Notes: generated by a model from the sequence alone, not told the origin. DNA of 64,000 nucleotides from JAEUMG01 sp046349315 (GCA_046349315.1 JAXMCQ010000010.1:1-64000); one strand, 5' to 3'; shown: positions 1-8,646, counted from the stretch's first letter. Translations and numbers: made by a program.

Positions 1-473
1 ATGGCGGGCGGCAGGATCACCGGCCAGGATTGCGGCATGATCACCTTGGTCAATGTCTGCCAGCGGCTGAAATTCATCGCCGTTGCCGCTTCGATCTGCT
101 GGCGTGCCACGGACTCGAAACCGCCGCGAATGATATCGGCGGTATAGGCCGTCGAATAGATGCAGATCGCCACGACTGCGATCAGGAACAGCGAAGCCTG
201 CTTCACGAAGGCCGCAATAAAGAACAATACGAGATACGTCACGACCAGGAACGGGATGCGGCGGAAGATCTCGACATAGGCGATGGCAACGAGCCGCATG
301 GGCACTGCCCACCAGCCGGGCGTCTGGCGCACATAGACGATCACGAAGGCAAGCAGGAAGCCGAGTATGCAGCCGATCAGGGTCAGCGCGAGCGTCGTCG
401 CCATGCCTTGCAAAAGGAGGCTTATGTTCTCCGGACTAAAGAAACGCGGCATCTGGGCGATGATGCGTTCCAT
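1..473 (-). CDS. Amino acid ABC transporter permease, HisM/GlnP type (3' end cut by window)
   Basis: This is one of two inner-membrane permeases of a polar amino acid importer. The visible N-terminal part starts at an ATG whose A is shared with the TGA of the upstream permease gene, a TGATG junction that implies translational coupling. It shows a first hydrophobic segment rich in Leu/Ala/Thr, a second segment near residues 60-95, and the hydrophilic 'IEAATAM' loop that leads into the ATPase-contact region. The C-terminus lies beyond the left edge, and the importer's ATPase may also lie there since none is present here. The family call is firm; the substrate is unknown, although the neighbouring binding protein belongs to the amino acid family. 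Confidence 0.88.
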   Translation of the reverse strand, partial: MERIIAQMPRFFSPENISLLLQGMATTLALTLIGCILGFLLAFVIVYVRQTPGWWAVPMRLVAIAYVEIFRRIPFLVVTYLVLFFIAAFVKQASLFLIAVVAICIYSTAYTADIIRGGFESVARQQIEAATAMNFSRWQTLTKVIMPQSWPVILPPA

Positions 474-1150
474 CAGAACACCTTCGCCTTGACCCGGAAC
501 GCCCAGCGCCCGAGCAACGCCAATGCGATGCTCGCGACGAGCGTGAGGATCACGTAGAGCCCAGCGGCGACCGTAAACATCTCGAGCCAGCGATAGTTTT
601 CGGTCGAGAGGTTGATCGCCTGCCCGGTCAATTCATCGACGCCGACTACGGCGCCGATCGATGTTCCCATGACCAAGATAACGATGAAAAAGTTGGCAAG
701 CGCTGGATAGATCGTCTTGGCGATATGCGGGACGATGACATGGCGGATCTGCTGGAAGCGGTTGAATCCCAGAGCTTCCGCGGCTTCCATCTCGGTGGCA
801 CGCACCGAAAGGAAACCGGCGCGCATGATCTCGGTCAGATAGGCGCCGGAATTGAGGATGAGCCCGATCATCACGCAAACGAAATTGTCCCAGAGAATGC
901 CGAATTCCGGCAGGCCGAAATAGAGGAAGTAGATCTGGATCAGCGCCGGCGTGTTGGTGAAGAACACGACATAGGCTTGCGCGATCCCTCGCAAAGGCCG
1001 GTTGCCGTAGGTCTTGAGTGCTGCAAAGAAGAGGCCAAGGATCGATCCTCCGGCGAAGGTGACGACGCCCATCTGAAAGGTGAGCAAAGCACCCTGGAGG
1101 AGTTCGGGCAATACGGCGAAGGCGACGCCGAACTGGAACGTGTAGTTCAC
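473..1150 (-). CDS. Amino acid ABC transporter permease, HisM/GlnP type
   Basis: A 225-residue inner-membrane permease of the histidine/glutamine transporter family, of normal length. It has about five hydrophobic segments and the typical coupling-loop stretch 'EMEAAEALGFNRFQQIRHVIVP' shape near residues 118-140, which contacts the ATPase. The start is GTG, preceded by a GGGAGA-like ribosome site, and is in the same operon order as the binding protein upstream (72-base gap) and the second permease downstream (1-base overlap). The two permeases are expected to form a heterodimeric pore. Substrate cannot be read from the sequence; the neighbouring PLP enzymes suggest an amino acid or amine. Confidence 0.93.
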   Translation of the reverse strand: MNYTFQFGVAFAVLPELLQGALLTFQMGVVTFAGGSILGLFFAALKTYGNRPLRGIAQAYVVFFTNTPALIQIYFLYFGLPEFGILWDNFVCVMIGLILNSGAYLTEIMRAGFLSVRATEMEAAEALGFNRFQQIRHVIVPHIAKTIYPALANFFIVILVMGTSIGAVVGVDELTGQAINLSTENYRWLEMFTVAAGLYVILTLVASIALALLGRWAFRVKAKVF

Positions 1151-1222
1151 CGGCCGTCTCCCAGGTCAGAGACGGCGAGCCTCGAACGTAATTCGAAGCC
1201 CGCCATTGGCGTGTTCAAGCAA

Positions 1223-2032
1223 TTAGAAATACGGATTCGGCGTGACCTTGACGAGCATGGGCGAGCCATAGGCCTTTTCCCAAGCCGCGTTGACGGCCCC
1301 GCTCGAGTGCAGATTGTAGAGGATGATGTTGAGCGTATCGCGCAACGGATAGTTGCCGCGGCCGACGCCGATCGCGCAATAGGCGACGTCGATCGGATCA
1401 GGCAGCGTCTTCCACTTCACATCCGGATAGTTCTTGGTCTGCGCCATGAAGAAGTCGATGTTCTCGACGATCGCGTCGGCGCGGCCCTGTGCGACCAGGC
1501 GGACGGTGTCGGCGATGCTGTCGACGAGTTCAAGCTTGGCATTTGGGAGCTCCGTCTTGATGAAATCGACGGTCCAGTTGCCGCGCATATTGGCGAGCGT
1601 ATATTTCGCGTCGTTGAGTTCTTTCCAGTTGCTGACCGTCACCTTGTCGGTGGTGAGCACCGCCAGCACTTCGGTGTGAAGCGGGACGGTGTATTCGATG
1701 AGCTTGGAGCGCTCGGAGTTGCGCGTCAAAGCGCCGAGCGAGATGTCGATCGTGTCGGCGACGAGGAACGGAACGCGTTGGGCAGTCTCGGTCGGAACCC
1801 ATTCGACCTTCACCTTGAGCGCTTCGGCAAGCTTGTTACCGATCTCAATGTCGAAGCCTTCCCAGTCGCCGGCAGCGTTGCGGCTGCTCATCGGCGGGAA
1901 GTTGGGATTGATGCCGATGCGGATGGTGCCTTCCTTGATGATGTCGTCGAGCGACCGCGCTTCGGCAATGCCGACCATGGCCGCCACCGCAAAGGCCAGC
2001 GCAATACAGCGCGTGACGATGTTTTTGAGCAT
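1223..2032 (-). CDS. Periplasmic amino acid-binding protein of an ABC importer
   Basis: Substrate-binding component, 269 residues, with a Sec signal peptide (basic 'MLKNIVTR' followed by a hydrophobic Ala-rich core, cleavage probably after 'GIAEA' near residue 24). The mature part begins with the family pattern 'IIKEGTIRIGINPNFPP' and continues as a two-lobed SBP_bac_3 fold (for example 'FDIEIGNKLAEAL' and 'ALTRNSERSKLIEYTVP'). A strong GGGAGGTAA ribosome site lies 8 bases before the ATG. It is the first gene of a three-gene transporter group (binding protein, permease, permease) and is separated from the upstream AKR-Rid gene by a 112-base gap containing an inverted repeat, so it may have its own promoter. 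Confidence 0.93.
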   Translation of the reverse strand: MLKNIVTRCIALAFAVAAMVGIAEARSLDDIIKEGTIRIGINPNFPPMSSRNAAGDWEGFDIEIGNKLAEALKVKVEWVPTETAQRVPFLVADTIDISLGALTRNSERSKLIEYTVPLHTEVLAVLTTDKVTVSNWKELNDAKYTLANMRGNWTVDFIKTELPNAKLELVDSIADTVRLVAQGRADAIVENIDFFMAQTKNYPDVKWKTLPDPIDVAYCAIGVGRGNYPLRDTLNIILYNLHSSGAVNAAWEKAYGSPMLVKVTPNPYF

Positions 2033-2113
2033 TTGCAGATTACCTCCCTGTGCAACCGGCAGGAGCCCGCCGGATTGAAAATGATGTTCGCTTAAGGGTC
2101 AGCGGCAGTCAAC

Positions 2114-2132
2114 TGTATACTACGAGTATGCA
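2114..2132. promoter_or_regulatory. Inverted repeat upstream of the transporter operon
   Basis: The arms TGTATAC and GTATGCA (one mismatch) flank a 5-base spacer in the 112-base gap between the AKR-Rid stop and the binding-protein start. GTATAC-centred palindromes are typical of several regulators, including GntR types, but no such regulator is in this window. IclR is the nearest regulator. A promoter could not be assigned with confidence. Confidence 0.3.
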
Positions 2133-2144
2133 AAGATAATTGGC

Positions 2145-3614
2145 CTAACCGACGACCGCCTCGGCCTCGATCTCGACGAGATAATCGCCAACCAGCCGCG
2201 AAACCTCCAGGAGCGTGTTCGCAGGGCGAACTTCGCCGAAATATCGCCCATGGACGCGCGACACCGCCTCCCAGTCATCGGCATTGGCGAGATAAACGCG
2301 GGTGCGAATGACATCTTCCATCCTCCCGCCAAGGGCCGAAATGCTCGCCGCGATCTTGTCGAGGATGTAGACCGTCTGCCCGGCCGGGTCCTTCGGGCAA
2401 ACCATCTCGCCCGAACCGTGGGTCGCGGTGGTGCCGGAGACGAGGATGCGGTCCTTGCGCCTGACGGCGCGGGAATAGCCGCAGATCGGCTCCCACATGC
2501 TGCCCGAGTCGATGCGCAAATGATGCGCATGACCGTTGACCGAGGTCGCCTGATAGACCTTGGGGAAGGAGGCGAGATGGTGCGAGAGATCGCCCGACGC
2601 GGTCAGATAGGGTGGCTTGCGATACTCATCGCCGCAGTCGCCCGGAATCTTGAGGCTATCGCCGATCGCCCTATCGAGCTTTGCCAGATCGTCGTCATCC
2701 AAGGCAAAGGCGAAGAGCTTCAGATTGTCGGCGCGGTGTTCGCGCTCGGTCAGGCGCGCACCGACAATCACGGCAGCAACCGCCTGTTGCTGCATCACCC
2801 AACGGGTCGCGACATTGGCGATCGAAACGCCGTGTTTGACTGCGATCTCGGATGCCGCCTTGAGGATCGTCTGCAAGGCCCGCCAGCCGCCGATCGCGGC
2901 AATGAAGCGGCCGTATTTCATCTTGCTCCAGTCGGCGATATCGGCAGGCTCGGGCGCGCCGAGCCAGCGATCGGAGAGGAAGCCGCCGCCGAGCGTGCCA
3001 TAAGCCAAGAGCTTGATGCCGTTGGCGAGGCAGAATTCCGACATGTCGCCCAAAGCGCGGCGGTCGAGCAGCGAACAGCACACCTGGTTCGTAGCGACCG
3101 GAACTCCCGACTTCACGAGAACGCGCAGGTGATCGGTGTTGAAATTGGTAACGCCCAGACTGCCGATCAGCCCCTCTTCCTTGAGCTTCGCCAGTTCCCG
3201 CATCGCATCGAGATAGGCCGGGTGCTCGAACAGCCACCAGTGAAACTGCATGAGGTCGATGCGGCCGGTGCCCATGCGTTTGCACGCACGCTCCACCGCA
3301 GCACGCACCACCGCCGGCGTCATGGGGCCCGGCTCCGGGCACCATTTGGTGAAGGCGCGATAGGCCGGGATCGCAGGATCGGCGGCACGCATCTCGGCCA
3401 GGCGGCCGATGATTTCTTCAGCACTGCCATAATGATCGGCCATGTCGAACGTATCGAACCCCGCCGCCGCATAGGCTGAGAGATCGGTCGCGGCACGGGT
3501 CGCGTCGAGCTTCGTGCCGCCCTTTTCCTGATCGGCGACCTGCCAGAGTCCAGTGACGATCCGGCTGATCTCGAGCCCCGGCGCCAGTTCCACCCGATCC
3601 GGTCGCAAAGTCAT
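2145..3614 (-). CDS. Aldo/keto reductase fused to a C-terminal Rid (YjgF/RidA-like) domain
   Basis: A 489-residue two-domain protein. Residues 1 to about 325 form an aldo/keto reductase barrel with the expected tetrad Asp57, Tyr62, Lys90 and His125, so NAD(P)H-dependent carbonyl reduction is likely. Residues from about 368 to 489 match the Rid family ('ALGGRMEDVIRTRVYLAN', then 'LLEVSRL' and 'VEIEAEAVV'). Active imine-hydrolysing RidA proteins carry an Arg in the motif P-A-R-S-C-x-E-V; here the aligned position is Asn466 (P-A-N-T-L-L-E-V), so this is a non-canonical Rid domain. Start and stop overlap the upstream kinase-like gene by ATGA. The gene sits in an operon with several PLP enzymes, whose enamine or imine products a Rid domain might bind. 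Confidence 0.9.
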   Translation of the reverse strand: MTLRPDRVELAPGLEISRIVTGLWQVADQEKGGTKLDATRAATDLSAYAAAGFDTFDMADHYGSAEEIIGRLAEMRAADPAIPAYRAFTKWCPEPGPMTPAVVRAAVERACKRMGTGRIDLMQFHWWLFEHPAYLDAMRELAKLKEEGLIGSLGVTNFNTDHLRVLVKSGVPVATNQVCCSLLDRRALGDMSEFCLANGIKLLAYGTLGGGFLSDRWLGAPEPADIADWSKMKYGRFIAAIGGWRALQTILKAASEIAVKHGVSIANVATRWVMQQQAVAAVIVGARLTEREHRADNLKLFAFALDDDDLAKLDRAIGDSLKIPGDCGDEYRKPPYLTASGDLSHHLASFPKVYQATSVNGHAHHLRIDSGSMWEPICGYSRAVRRKDRILVSGTTATHGSGEMVCPKDPAGQTVYILDKIAASISALGGRMEDVIRTRVYLANADDWEAVSRVHGRYFGEVRPANTLLEVSRLVGDYLVEIEAEAVVG

Positions 3615-4741
3615 GCCGCCACCATTTTCATTACCATTTCATCCGTCGGTCCGACGACCACCCGCCAATAGCCCGCCAGTTCCCGATCAAGTTCGCCGTC
3701 GCCTGTTTCAACCAGAAGTCGCTTGTCTGGTAAGGCCATGAGTTTCTCCTGCGACGCGATGATCGTGATGTTGTCGCGCCCTGCCCTACGAATGACATCC
3801 GGCGACAGTTCCTGGTTGCCGCGGCCCAAAACATAGCCCTGGCCGCCGACAACCCCAATGATGAGTTTCAAAGGCCGCTCTCCGGCGCGCTCGAGGATCG
3901 CTTTTTCATTAGCATCGCGCGCGATCACCTTGCCGTCAGCAACGAGATCAGTGCCGAGCAATGTGCCCTTCTCGCCCAAAGCTTCGATGACCCGCTTCGC
4001 CGTCCGTCCTGCGCCGATCGCATATAGCGCGCCGCTTTCCATCGCGGCGGCCAACTGGCGTGCCGCAGCGCTCACCGCAGCTTCGTCGAGTGCATGTTGC
4101 CGCGCCTTGGCGTTCTGCAAGCGCAAGGGAAAGTAGGGTACCTTGGCATAGCCATAGAGCCGCGGGGAGATCGCGCCCTGCCGCAGCAAGTCTTCATCGA
4201 TATCCATCACCTCGGATGCGCGATATTCCGCCTTGTTACGATCCACCATGGCGGCCAACGCTGCGACGATCTCACCGGCAATCTCCGGCGATGTCGCGAA
4301 GACGCCGGACTGCATCTTGACGCCTGCCGGAATCCCTAAGATCGGCACAGAGTCGGCAATCGCTTCGAAAACATCACGCGCCGTGCCGTCGCCGCCGGAA
4401 AAGAGTATCAGGTCAACATTGCGCGCGCGCATTTCACGTGCCGCTGCAATCGTGTCTTCCGCAGTCGTGCGGTTTGCCGGGGAAGCGGTGATCAGTTCGG
4501 CGAGATAACCCGCCTCGCTCGCCGCATCCTGGCCCATGGCGCCATGCGCCGCGACGATCGTCAATGTCGGATGCGATGCCGCCAGTCGCTTCAGGGCGCG
4601 CACGGCGCGTTCGCCGGATGATGGCCTTGCGCCGAGTTTCAATGCCTCGTCGGCGCGGCCGTCGGTTCCCTTGAGGCCGACCCGGCCGCCCATCCCGGCT
4701 AATGGGTTGACGATCAGGCCAAGGCGGAACCGCCGGTTCAC
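3611..4741 (-). CDS. ATP-NAD kinase family protein (AcoX-like)
   Basis: A 376-residue cytoplasmic protein of the NAD-kinase superfamily. The glycine-rich 'NPLAGMGGRVGLKGTDG' N-terminus and the 'LILFSGGDGTARDV' motif near residue 115 mark the nucleotide-binding NAD kinase fold. The C-terminal half ('ERPLKLIIGVVGGQGYVLGRGNQELSP', given here only as a position marker near residue 290) is characteristic of the AcoX/ATP-NAD kinase branch rather than housekeeping NadK. Its start is GTG with an AAGAG ribosome site, 9 bases after the TIM-barrel gene, and its stop overlaps the AKR-Rid start by 4 bases. Its substrate is unknown. An acetoin role, known for AcoX neighbours, is not indicated by this operon. 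Confidence 0.85.
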   Translation of the reverse strand: MNRRFRLGLIVNPLAGMGGRVGLKGTDGRADEALKLGARPSSGERAVRALKRLAASHPTLTIVAAHGAMGQDAASEAGYLAELITASPANRTTAEDTIAAAREMRARNVDLILFSGGDGTARDVFEAIADSVPILGIPAGVKMQSGVFATSPEIAGEIVAALAAMVDRNKAEYRASEVMDIDEDLLRQGAISPRLYGYAKVPYFPLRLQNAKARQHALDEAAVSAAARQLAAAMESGALYAIGAGRTAKRVIEALGEKGTLLGTDLVADGKVIARDANEKAILERAGERPLKLIIGVVGGQGYVLGRGNQELSPDVIRRAGRDNITIIASQEKLMALPDKRLLVETGDGELDRELAGYWRVVVGPTDEMVMKMVAA

Positions 4742-4750
4742 GATTTTCTC

Positions 4751-5593
4751 TTAAGCTCCTCGCGCTTCCCAGCCGTGCTTGGCGAGGATGTCGTGGCTGG
4801 CGCGGATGTCGCCGTCCGGGTCATTGCCCTTCTGCATCGCGTCGGTGATGATTTCCAAGACCGTATAGCCGTCATAGCCGATGTCGTTCAGCGCCTTCGC
4901 GGCCGGCGCCGGATCGACGATGCCGGTGCCGAGGCGATCATGCTTAAAATCTCCATAGCCGCTATCGGAAATATGCACGTTCTTGACGCGTTTGCCGAGC
5001 TTGCGCAGCGCGACTGCATAATCTTCCTTAATATAGGCCGAGTTGCAGATATCGAAATTGATGCCCACTGACGGATCGATGTCATCGGCTACTTTGAGCA
5101 TGTCATCGGCGGTCGGCAAGAAGGTGAAAGGCACGTTTTCGAGAATGATCTCGACATTCGAACCCTTGGCGAATTCGACAAGCTCCTTCATCCCTTCGAC
5201 GAACCAACCGCGCATCCAGTCATAGGGCGGATTGATCAGGCTGTTGACCGGTCCCGGAATGGCGCAGACATACGGACAGTCCCAATCGTTCGCCAATTCG
5301 ATCGCTTCCTTGTAGCGATCGAGCGTGTAGCGGCGCATGAGCTTGTCGACGGAATTGGGATTGTTGTCGAGCAAGGGATAGCAGAAGGACGAGAATTTCC
5401 AGCCCTCGCCGTCGAGCTTCGAACGAATCGCATTGCGTTCCCGGATCGACATGTCCGCCGGCCAGCAATGCGGCGGGAAGATCATCATCTCGAAGACATT
5501 GAAGCCGAGAGATGCCAAATGTTCGAGCGCGCCGATCCCCGAATGCGAATAGAGAAACGGAAAGGTCGAGGCGGCTACCTTAAGCTTGCTCAC
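4751..5593 (-). CDS. Sugar phosphate isomerase/epimerase-like TIM barrel protein
   Basis: A 280-residue protein of the xylose isomerase-like TIM barrel family (AP_endonuc_2). Metal-site acidic and histidine positions occur in order in 'IILENVPF', 'GINFDICNS', 'NVHISDSG' and 'YTVLEIITD', as expected for isomerases, epimerases or related aldolases. The chosen start is GTG at 5593 because a GGAG ribosome site lies 8 bases upstream and family homology begins there. An in-frame upstream extension to 5902 overlaps the GcvPB-like gene and has no family features. The gene lies 11 bases downstream of the GcvPB-like gene. The reaction is unknown. Confidence 0.85.
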   Translation of the reverse strand: MSKLKVAASTFPFLYSHSGIGALEHLASLGFNVFEMMIFPPHCWPADMSIRERNAIRSKLDGEGWKFSSFCYPLLDNNPNSVDKLMRRYTLDRYKEAIELANDWDCPYVCAIPGPVNSLINPPYDWMRGWFVEGMKELVEFAKGSNVEIILENVPFTFLPTADDMLKVADDIDPSVGINFDICNSAYIKEDYAVALRKLGKRVKNVHISDSGYGDFKHDRLGTGIVDPAPAAKALNDIGYDGYTVLEIITDAMQKGNDPDGDIRASHDILAKHGWEARGA

Positions 5594-5604
5594 GCGAAGA
5601 ACTC

Positions 5605-7212
5605 CTATTCGGCCGCATGCGACGGCGCGGCCTTCTCTGCCGCACCCGATTTCGATCCGTGTTTGCGCAGATAGGCCCGCCAGGTCATCGCCCATTTCTC
5701 GGGATCGTCCAGCCAGTCGCCCTTGATCTGCCGGATCGGCTGGTTGTGCGGTGCCGATTTCACAAGCTCCGCATCGGCATAGGCTTCTTCGGAAACCTTG
5801 GCGATCACCGCCATCCAGTAGTCGAGATCTTCCTTGGAATACATCTCGCCCGCTTCCGGCGTGAAAGGCTCGGGCACCACCCATGGCTCGTGGCTCATCC
5901 AATAAGGATCGACGCCGTAATCGGCCATGCGATTGGCGACTTCGACGGTGCCGACGCCGGTTTCGGTCTTCATCTGGCCCAAGCTCCAGCGCGTCATTTC
6001 GAGGCGGTGCTTCTTGATGCCCAGGTTGGACATTGAGAGCCCGCGGATTTCGCTGAGCTTCTTGTCCATGTAATTATTGGCGAGCACCGAAATGTCGGAA
6101 GCCTCGTCGATGCCATCGCCACCCATCGCGCAAAGCCAGGCATAGGCCTTGATGACCTGCGGCACATTGCCGAAGAACTCGCGCACCTTCCCCGCGCTCT
6201 GCTTCATGCCGTAGTCGAGACGGTACTTATCCTTTTCCTTCACCACCACGGGCTTCGGCAGGAAGGGTGCGAGTGCCGCCGTGCAGCCATAGGCGCCGAC
6301 CGCGGGCCCACCGCCGCCTTTCGGCGCGCCAAAAGTCTTGTGCAGCATGAACATGCAGGCATCGAAGCCCAGTTCGCGGGCGCGGATCTTGCCCATCACG
6401 CCGTTGAAATTGGCATGATCGTAGAAGCACAAGCCGCCCGCCTCATGGACGATCCGCACCCATTCCTTGATGTTCGGATTGTAGATGCCCATGTCGTCGG
6501 GATTGTTGATGAAGAGTGCAGCGGTGCGATCCGATACGGCGGCCTTGAGTGCTTCCGTCGAAGGATAGCCGTTCTCCTCGAGATTGAGCGTGATCACCTT
6601 GAAGCCGGCGGCAGCGGCCGTCGCCGCGTTGCAGGGATGCGCCTGGATCGAGGTGATGACCTCATTGCGCTGGGCCAGTTCGCCGCGCGACTTGTGATAG
6701 GCGCGTGTGACGACGCAATTGGTATAGGCCGCATCCGCGCCGCCGCCCGCCTGGAAGATGAACTGGTCCATGCCGGACAATTCGCGGAGGCCCAGGTCGA
6801 ATTCATGCAGGATTTCAAGAATGCCCTGCATCGTGTCGTCGGGCTGCAAGGGATGCACTTCGGCGACGAAGGGGCGCTGTGCGACCGTCTCGCTCACCCG
6901 CGCATTATACTTCATCGTGCAGGTGCCGAAGAGGCTGATATTCACCATGCCTTGCGTTTCCTGCGACAGATGCAGGTAGTGACGCTGGACTTCAGGCTCG
7001 GTCATCTCGGGGAGCTTCGGCAGAGTCGCGCGCGCAAGTTCCTTGGGGATCAGCGAGTCTACTTTGCCCGCCTTCTTGACCACCGCTGCATCGGGCTTGG
7101 CAAAGACCTGGCCGCGCCGGCCCGGAACGCCAAGCTGCATCACGACGGGCTCATCCCAGGAGGCGGAATGGAAGTTGCGGAGCTTCACCGTGTCAGACGA
7201 AATCTTCCCCAT
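5605..7212 (-). CDS. Diverged GcvPB-like PLP enzyme (glycine dehydrogenase subunit 2 family)
   Basis: A 535-residue PLP enzyme of the glycine decarboxylase P-protein subunit 2 family. The PLP lysine is Lys292 in 'MLHKTFGAPKGGGGP'. The overall order of blocks follows GcvPB, but several normally near-invariant motifs differ: A-H-G-T-N-P-A-S-A becomes A-H-P-C-N-A-A-T-A near residue 191, Q-P-x-A-G-A-x-G-E becomes Q-A-G-G-G-A-D-A-A near residue 154, and P-H-G-G-G-G becomes P-K-G-G-G-G. The start at 7212 overlaps the partner gene stop as TGATG. No gcvH or gcvT lies in the window. I infer a paralogue that probably acts on something other than free glycine; a moonlighting glycine enzyme remains possible. 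Confidence 0.87.
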   Translation of the reverse strand: MGKISSDTVKLRNFHSASWDEPVVMQLGVPGRRGQVFAKPDAAVVKKAGKVDSLIPKELARATLPKLPEMTEPEVQRHYLHLSQETQGMVNISLFGTCTMKYNARVSETVAQRPFVAEVHPLQPDDTMQGILEILHEFDLGLRELSGMDQFIFQAGGGADAAYTNCVVTRAYHKSRGELAQRNEVITSIQAHPCNAATAAAAGFKVITLNLEENGYPSTEALKAAVSDRTAALFINNPDDMGIYNPNIKEWVRIVHEAGGLCFYDHANFNGVMGKIRARELGFDACMFMLHKTFGAPKGGGGPAVGAYGCTAALAPFLPKPVVVKEKDKYRLDYGMKQSAGKVREFFGNVPQVIKAYAWLCAMGGDGIDEASDISVLANNYMDKKLSEIRGLSMSNLGIKKHRLEMTRWSLGQMKTETGVGTVEVANRMADYGVDPYWMSHEPWVVPEPFTPEAGEMYSKEDLDYWMAVIAKVSEEAYADAELVKSAPHNQPIRQIKGDWLDDPEKWAMTWRAYLRKHGSKSGAAEKAAPSHAAE

Positions 7213-8615
7213 CACATCACCGCCCCTTCTATGCCTGCGGCCAATCTTTCGATGTCTTCGCTCGTATGAACCTCGGTCACGCAATAAAGCGCGCTCTGGC
7301 CAAAGGCCGGAATTTCCTTGGAGAGATCCTTACCGCCGAAGATCTTCTGCTTCCGCAGCGCGGCATTGATCTCAGCCACAGTTTTTCCCGTCTTGGTGAA
7401 ATCGACCACGAATTCCTTGAAGAAACCGCCCTTGAACGGAATCGCGATACCTTTGATCTCGCTGAGGCGCTTGGCCGCGAAATGCGATTGCGAGATGATC
7501 AACTCGCCTAGTTCCTTGAAGCCTTGCGGTCCGAGCAGCGACATATAGACCGCATTGGCGATCGCCCAGAGATAGACGGAGTTGCCGGTCCAGTCCTTGC
7601 CCTTCTCGCGCATGCCGTAGGATGTCTGGTGCGCGCTGGCGAGGCCAAAGCCGAATTCGCCTGCCCTCGCGGTCTCGGTGATGCTGACGAGGAAACCATT
7701 ATATTCGCGCACGTAACGCGCTTCGTCGCGCGTGGCGATGAAGCCGCCGACTCCGCCGCCGCAATTCATGTGCACGCCCAGGGGCTGCGTCGGGCCGACG
7801 ACGATATCGGCGCCGAAATCCGATGGTGGCCTCACGATACCAAGCGTCAAAGGATCGACGCCGACGATCGTCTCGGCGCCGAAGTGCCGCGCCGTGGCGG
7901 CGATCGCCGCCGCATTGGTCTCGAAAAGGCCGAGATATGACGGCGTTTCGAAATAGACAGCCGCGGTTTTCGGCGAAATCTTCTGTTTGAGATCGGCCAG
8001 ATCGATCAGGCCATTCGCCGTCTTAACGCGCACGATTGTGATATGATCCGGCATGTCGACCGGTTCGCAGTAATTCTCAACCACCGACAGGCGCTCGGGA
8101 TCGAAAATATCGGCGATGATGACTTCGTGCCGATCGGTCATGCGCGAAGCCATGCGGATGGCGTGGCCGACGGCGCAACCCCAGGAATAAACGGGAAGGC
8201 TCACCACATCCATGTTGAGCAATTCGCCAAGCTGGCTCGAATATTCGAACCAGGCCTGGTTGCGGCCGAGATCGGATTGCGGCGAACCCCACACTGGTGT
8301 GAGGAATTCGGTGCGCCCGACGATCTCGTCGACTACCGCCGGCACATGATGCTGCCAGCAGCCGGCGCCAAGGAAGTTCAAATTCTCCTCGCAATCCTCG
8401 TTCTTGGAGAGGATCGAAGTCAGATGGCGGCGCAGGCTCGCTTCCGACTTGATGCCGGGCGGAAGCTTCAATTTCGACTTGAGGCGATGCTCCTTCGGGA
8501 TCTGCTCGAAGAGTTCCTCAATTGTCGCAACGCCGATCTCATCCAGCATGGCCTGCTTCACCGAGGCGAGCGAATTCCCCATCCAGGGATGGGCGCCTGA
8601 CTCATTCGCTGTCAT
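7212..8615 (-). CDS. Diverged GcvPA-like PLP-fold partner (glycine dehydrogenase subunit 1 family)
   Basis: A 467-residue protein of the P-protein subunit 1 family, expected to pair with the GcvPB-like product in a heterotetramer. The family's 'FLGAGxxxHxxPxVVxxI' block is present as 'FLGAGCWQHHVPAVVDEI' near residue 81. The next normally conserved block, E-F-x-T-A-Y-T-P-Y-Q-P-E-x-S-Q-G, reads E-F-L-T-P-V-W-G-S-P-Q-S-D-L-G-R. The late R-E-K-A-T-S-N-I-C-T block reads R-E-K-G-K-D-W-T-G-N. Both subunits have therefore changed in step. The start has a GGGGAGA ribosome site and lies 31 bases after the aminotransferase gene; the stop overlaps the GcvPB-like start by 1 base. Confidence 0.86.
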   Translation of the reverse strand: MTANESGAHPWMGNSLASVKQAMLDEIGVATIEELFEQIPKEHRLKSKLKLPPGIKSEASLRRHLTSILSKNEDCEENLNFLGAGCWQHHVPAVVDEIVGRTEFLTPVWGSPQSDLGRNQAWFEYSSQLGELLNMDVVSLPVYSWGCAVGHAIRMASRMTDRHEVIIADIFDPERLSVVENYCEPVDMPDHITIVRVKTANGLIDLADLKQKISPKTAAVYFETPSYLGLFETNAAAIAATARHFGAETIVGVDPLTLGIVRPPSDFGADIVVGPTQPLGVHMNCGGGVGGFIATRDEARYVREYNGFLVSITETARAGEFGFGLASAHQTSYGMREKGKDWTGNSVYLWAIANAVYMSLLGPQGFKELGELIISQSHFAAKRLSEIKGIAIPFKGGFFKEFVVDFTKTGKTVAEINAALRKQKIFGGKDLSKEIPAFGQSALYCVTEVHTSEDIERLAAGIEGAVM

Positions 8616-8646
8616 ATCGATCTCCCCAACTCACTCCAGCCTGCGG

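Noticed and set aside
725..2095. A 456-codon plus-strand frame opposite the amino acid transporter genes
   Set aside because: It is antisense to two well-recognised genes. Its translation is Arg/His/Asp rich, a common result of reading GC-rich codons on the other strand.
3611..4741. Calling the ATP-NAD kinase-like gene acoX of an acetoin operon
   Set aside because: The E1/E2 genes at 43-46 kb are 40 kb away in another operon, and the neighbours here are PLP enzymes. Family resemblance alone is not enough.
5594..5902. Upstream extension of the TIM-barrel gene
   Set aside because: It overlaps the GcvPB-like gene and lacks family similarity; a GTG with GGAG fits at 5593.
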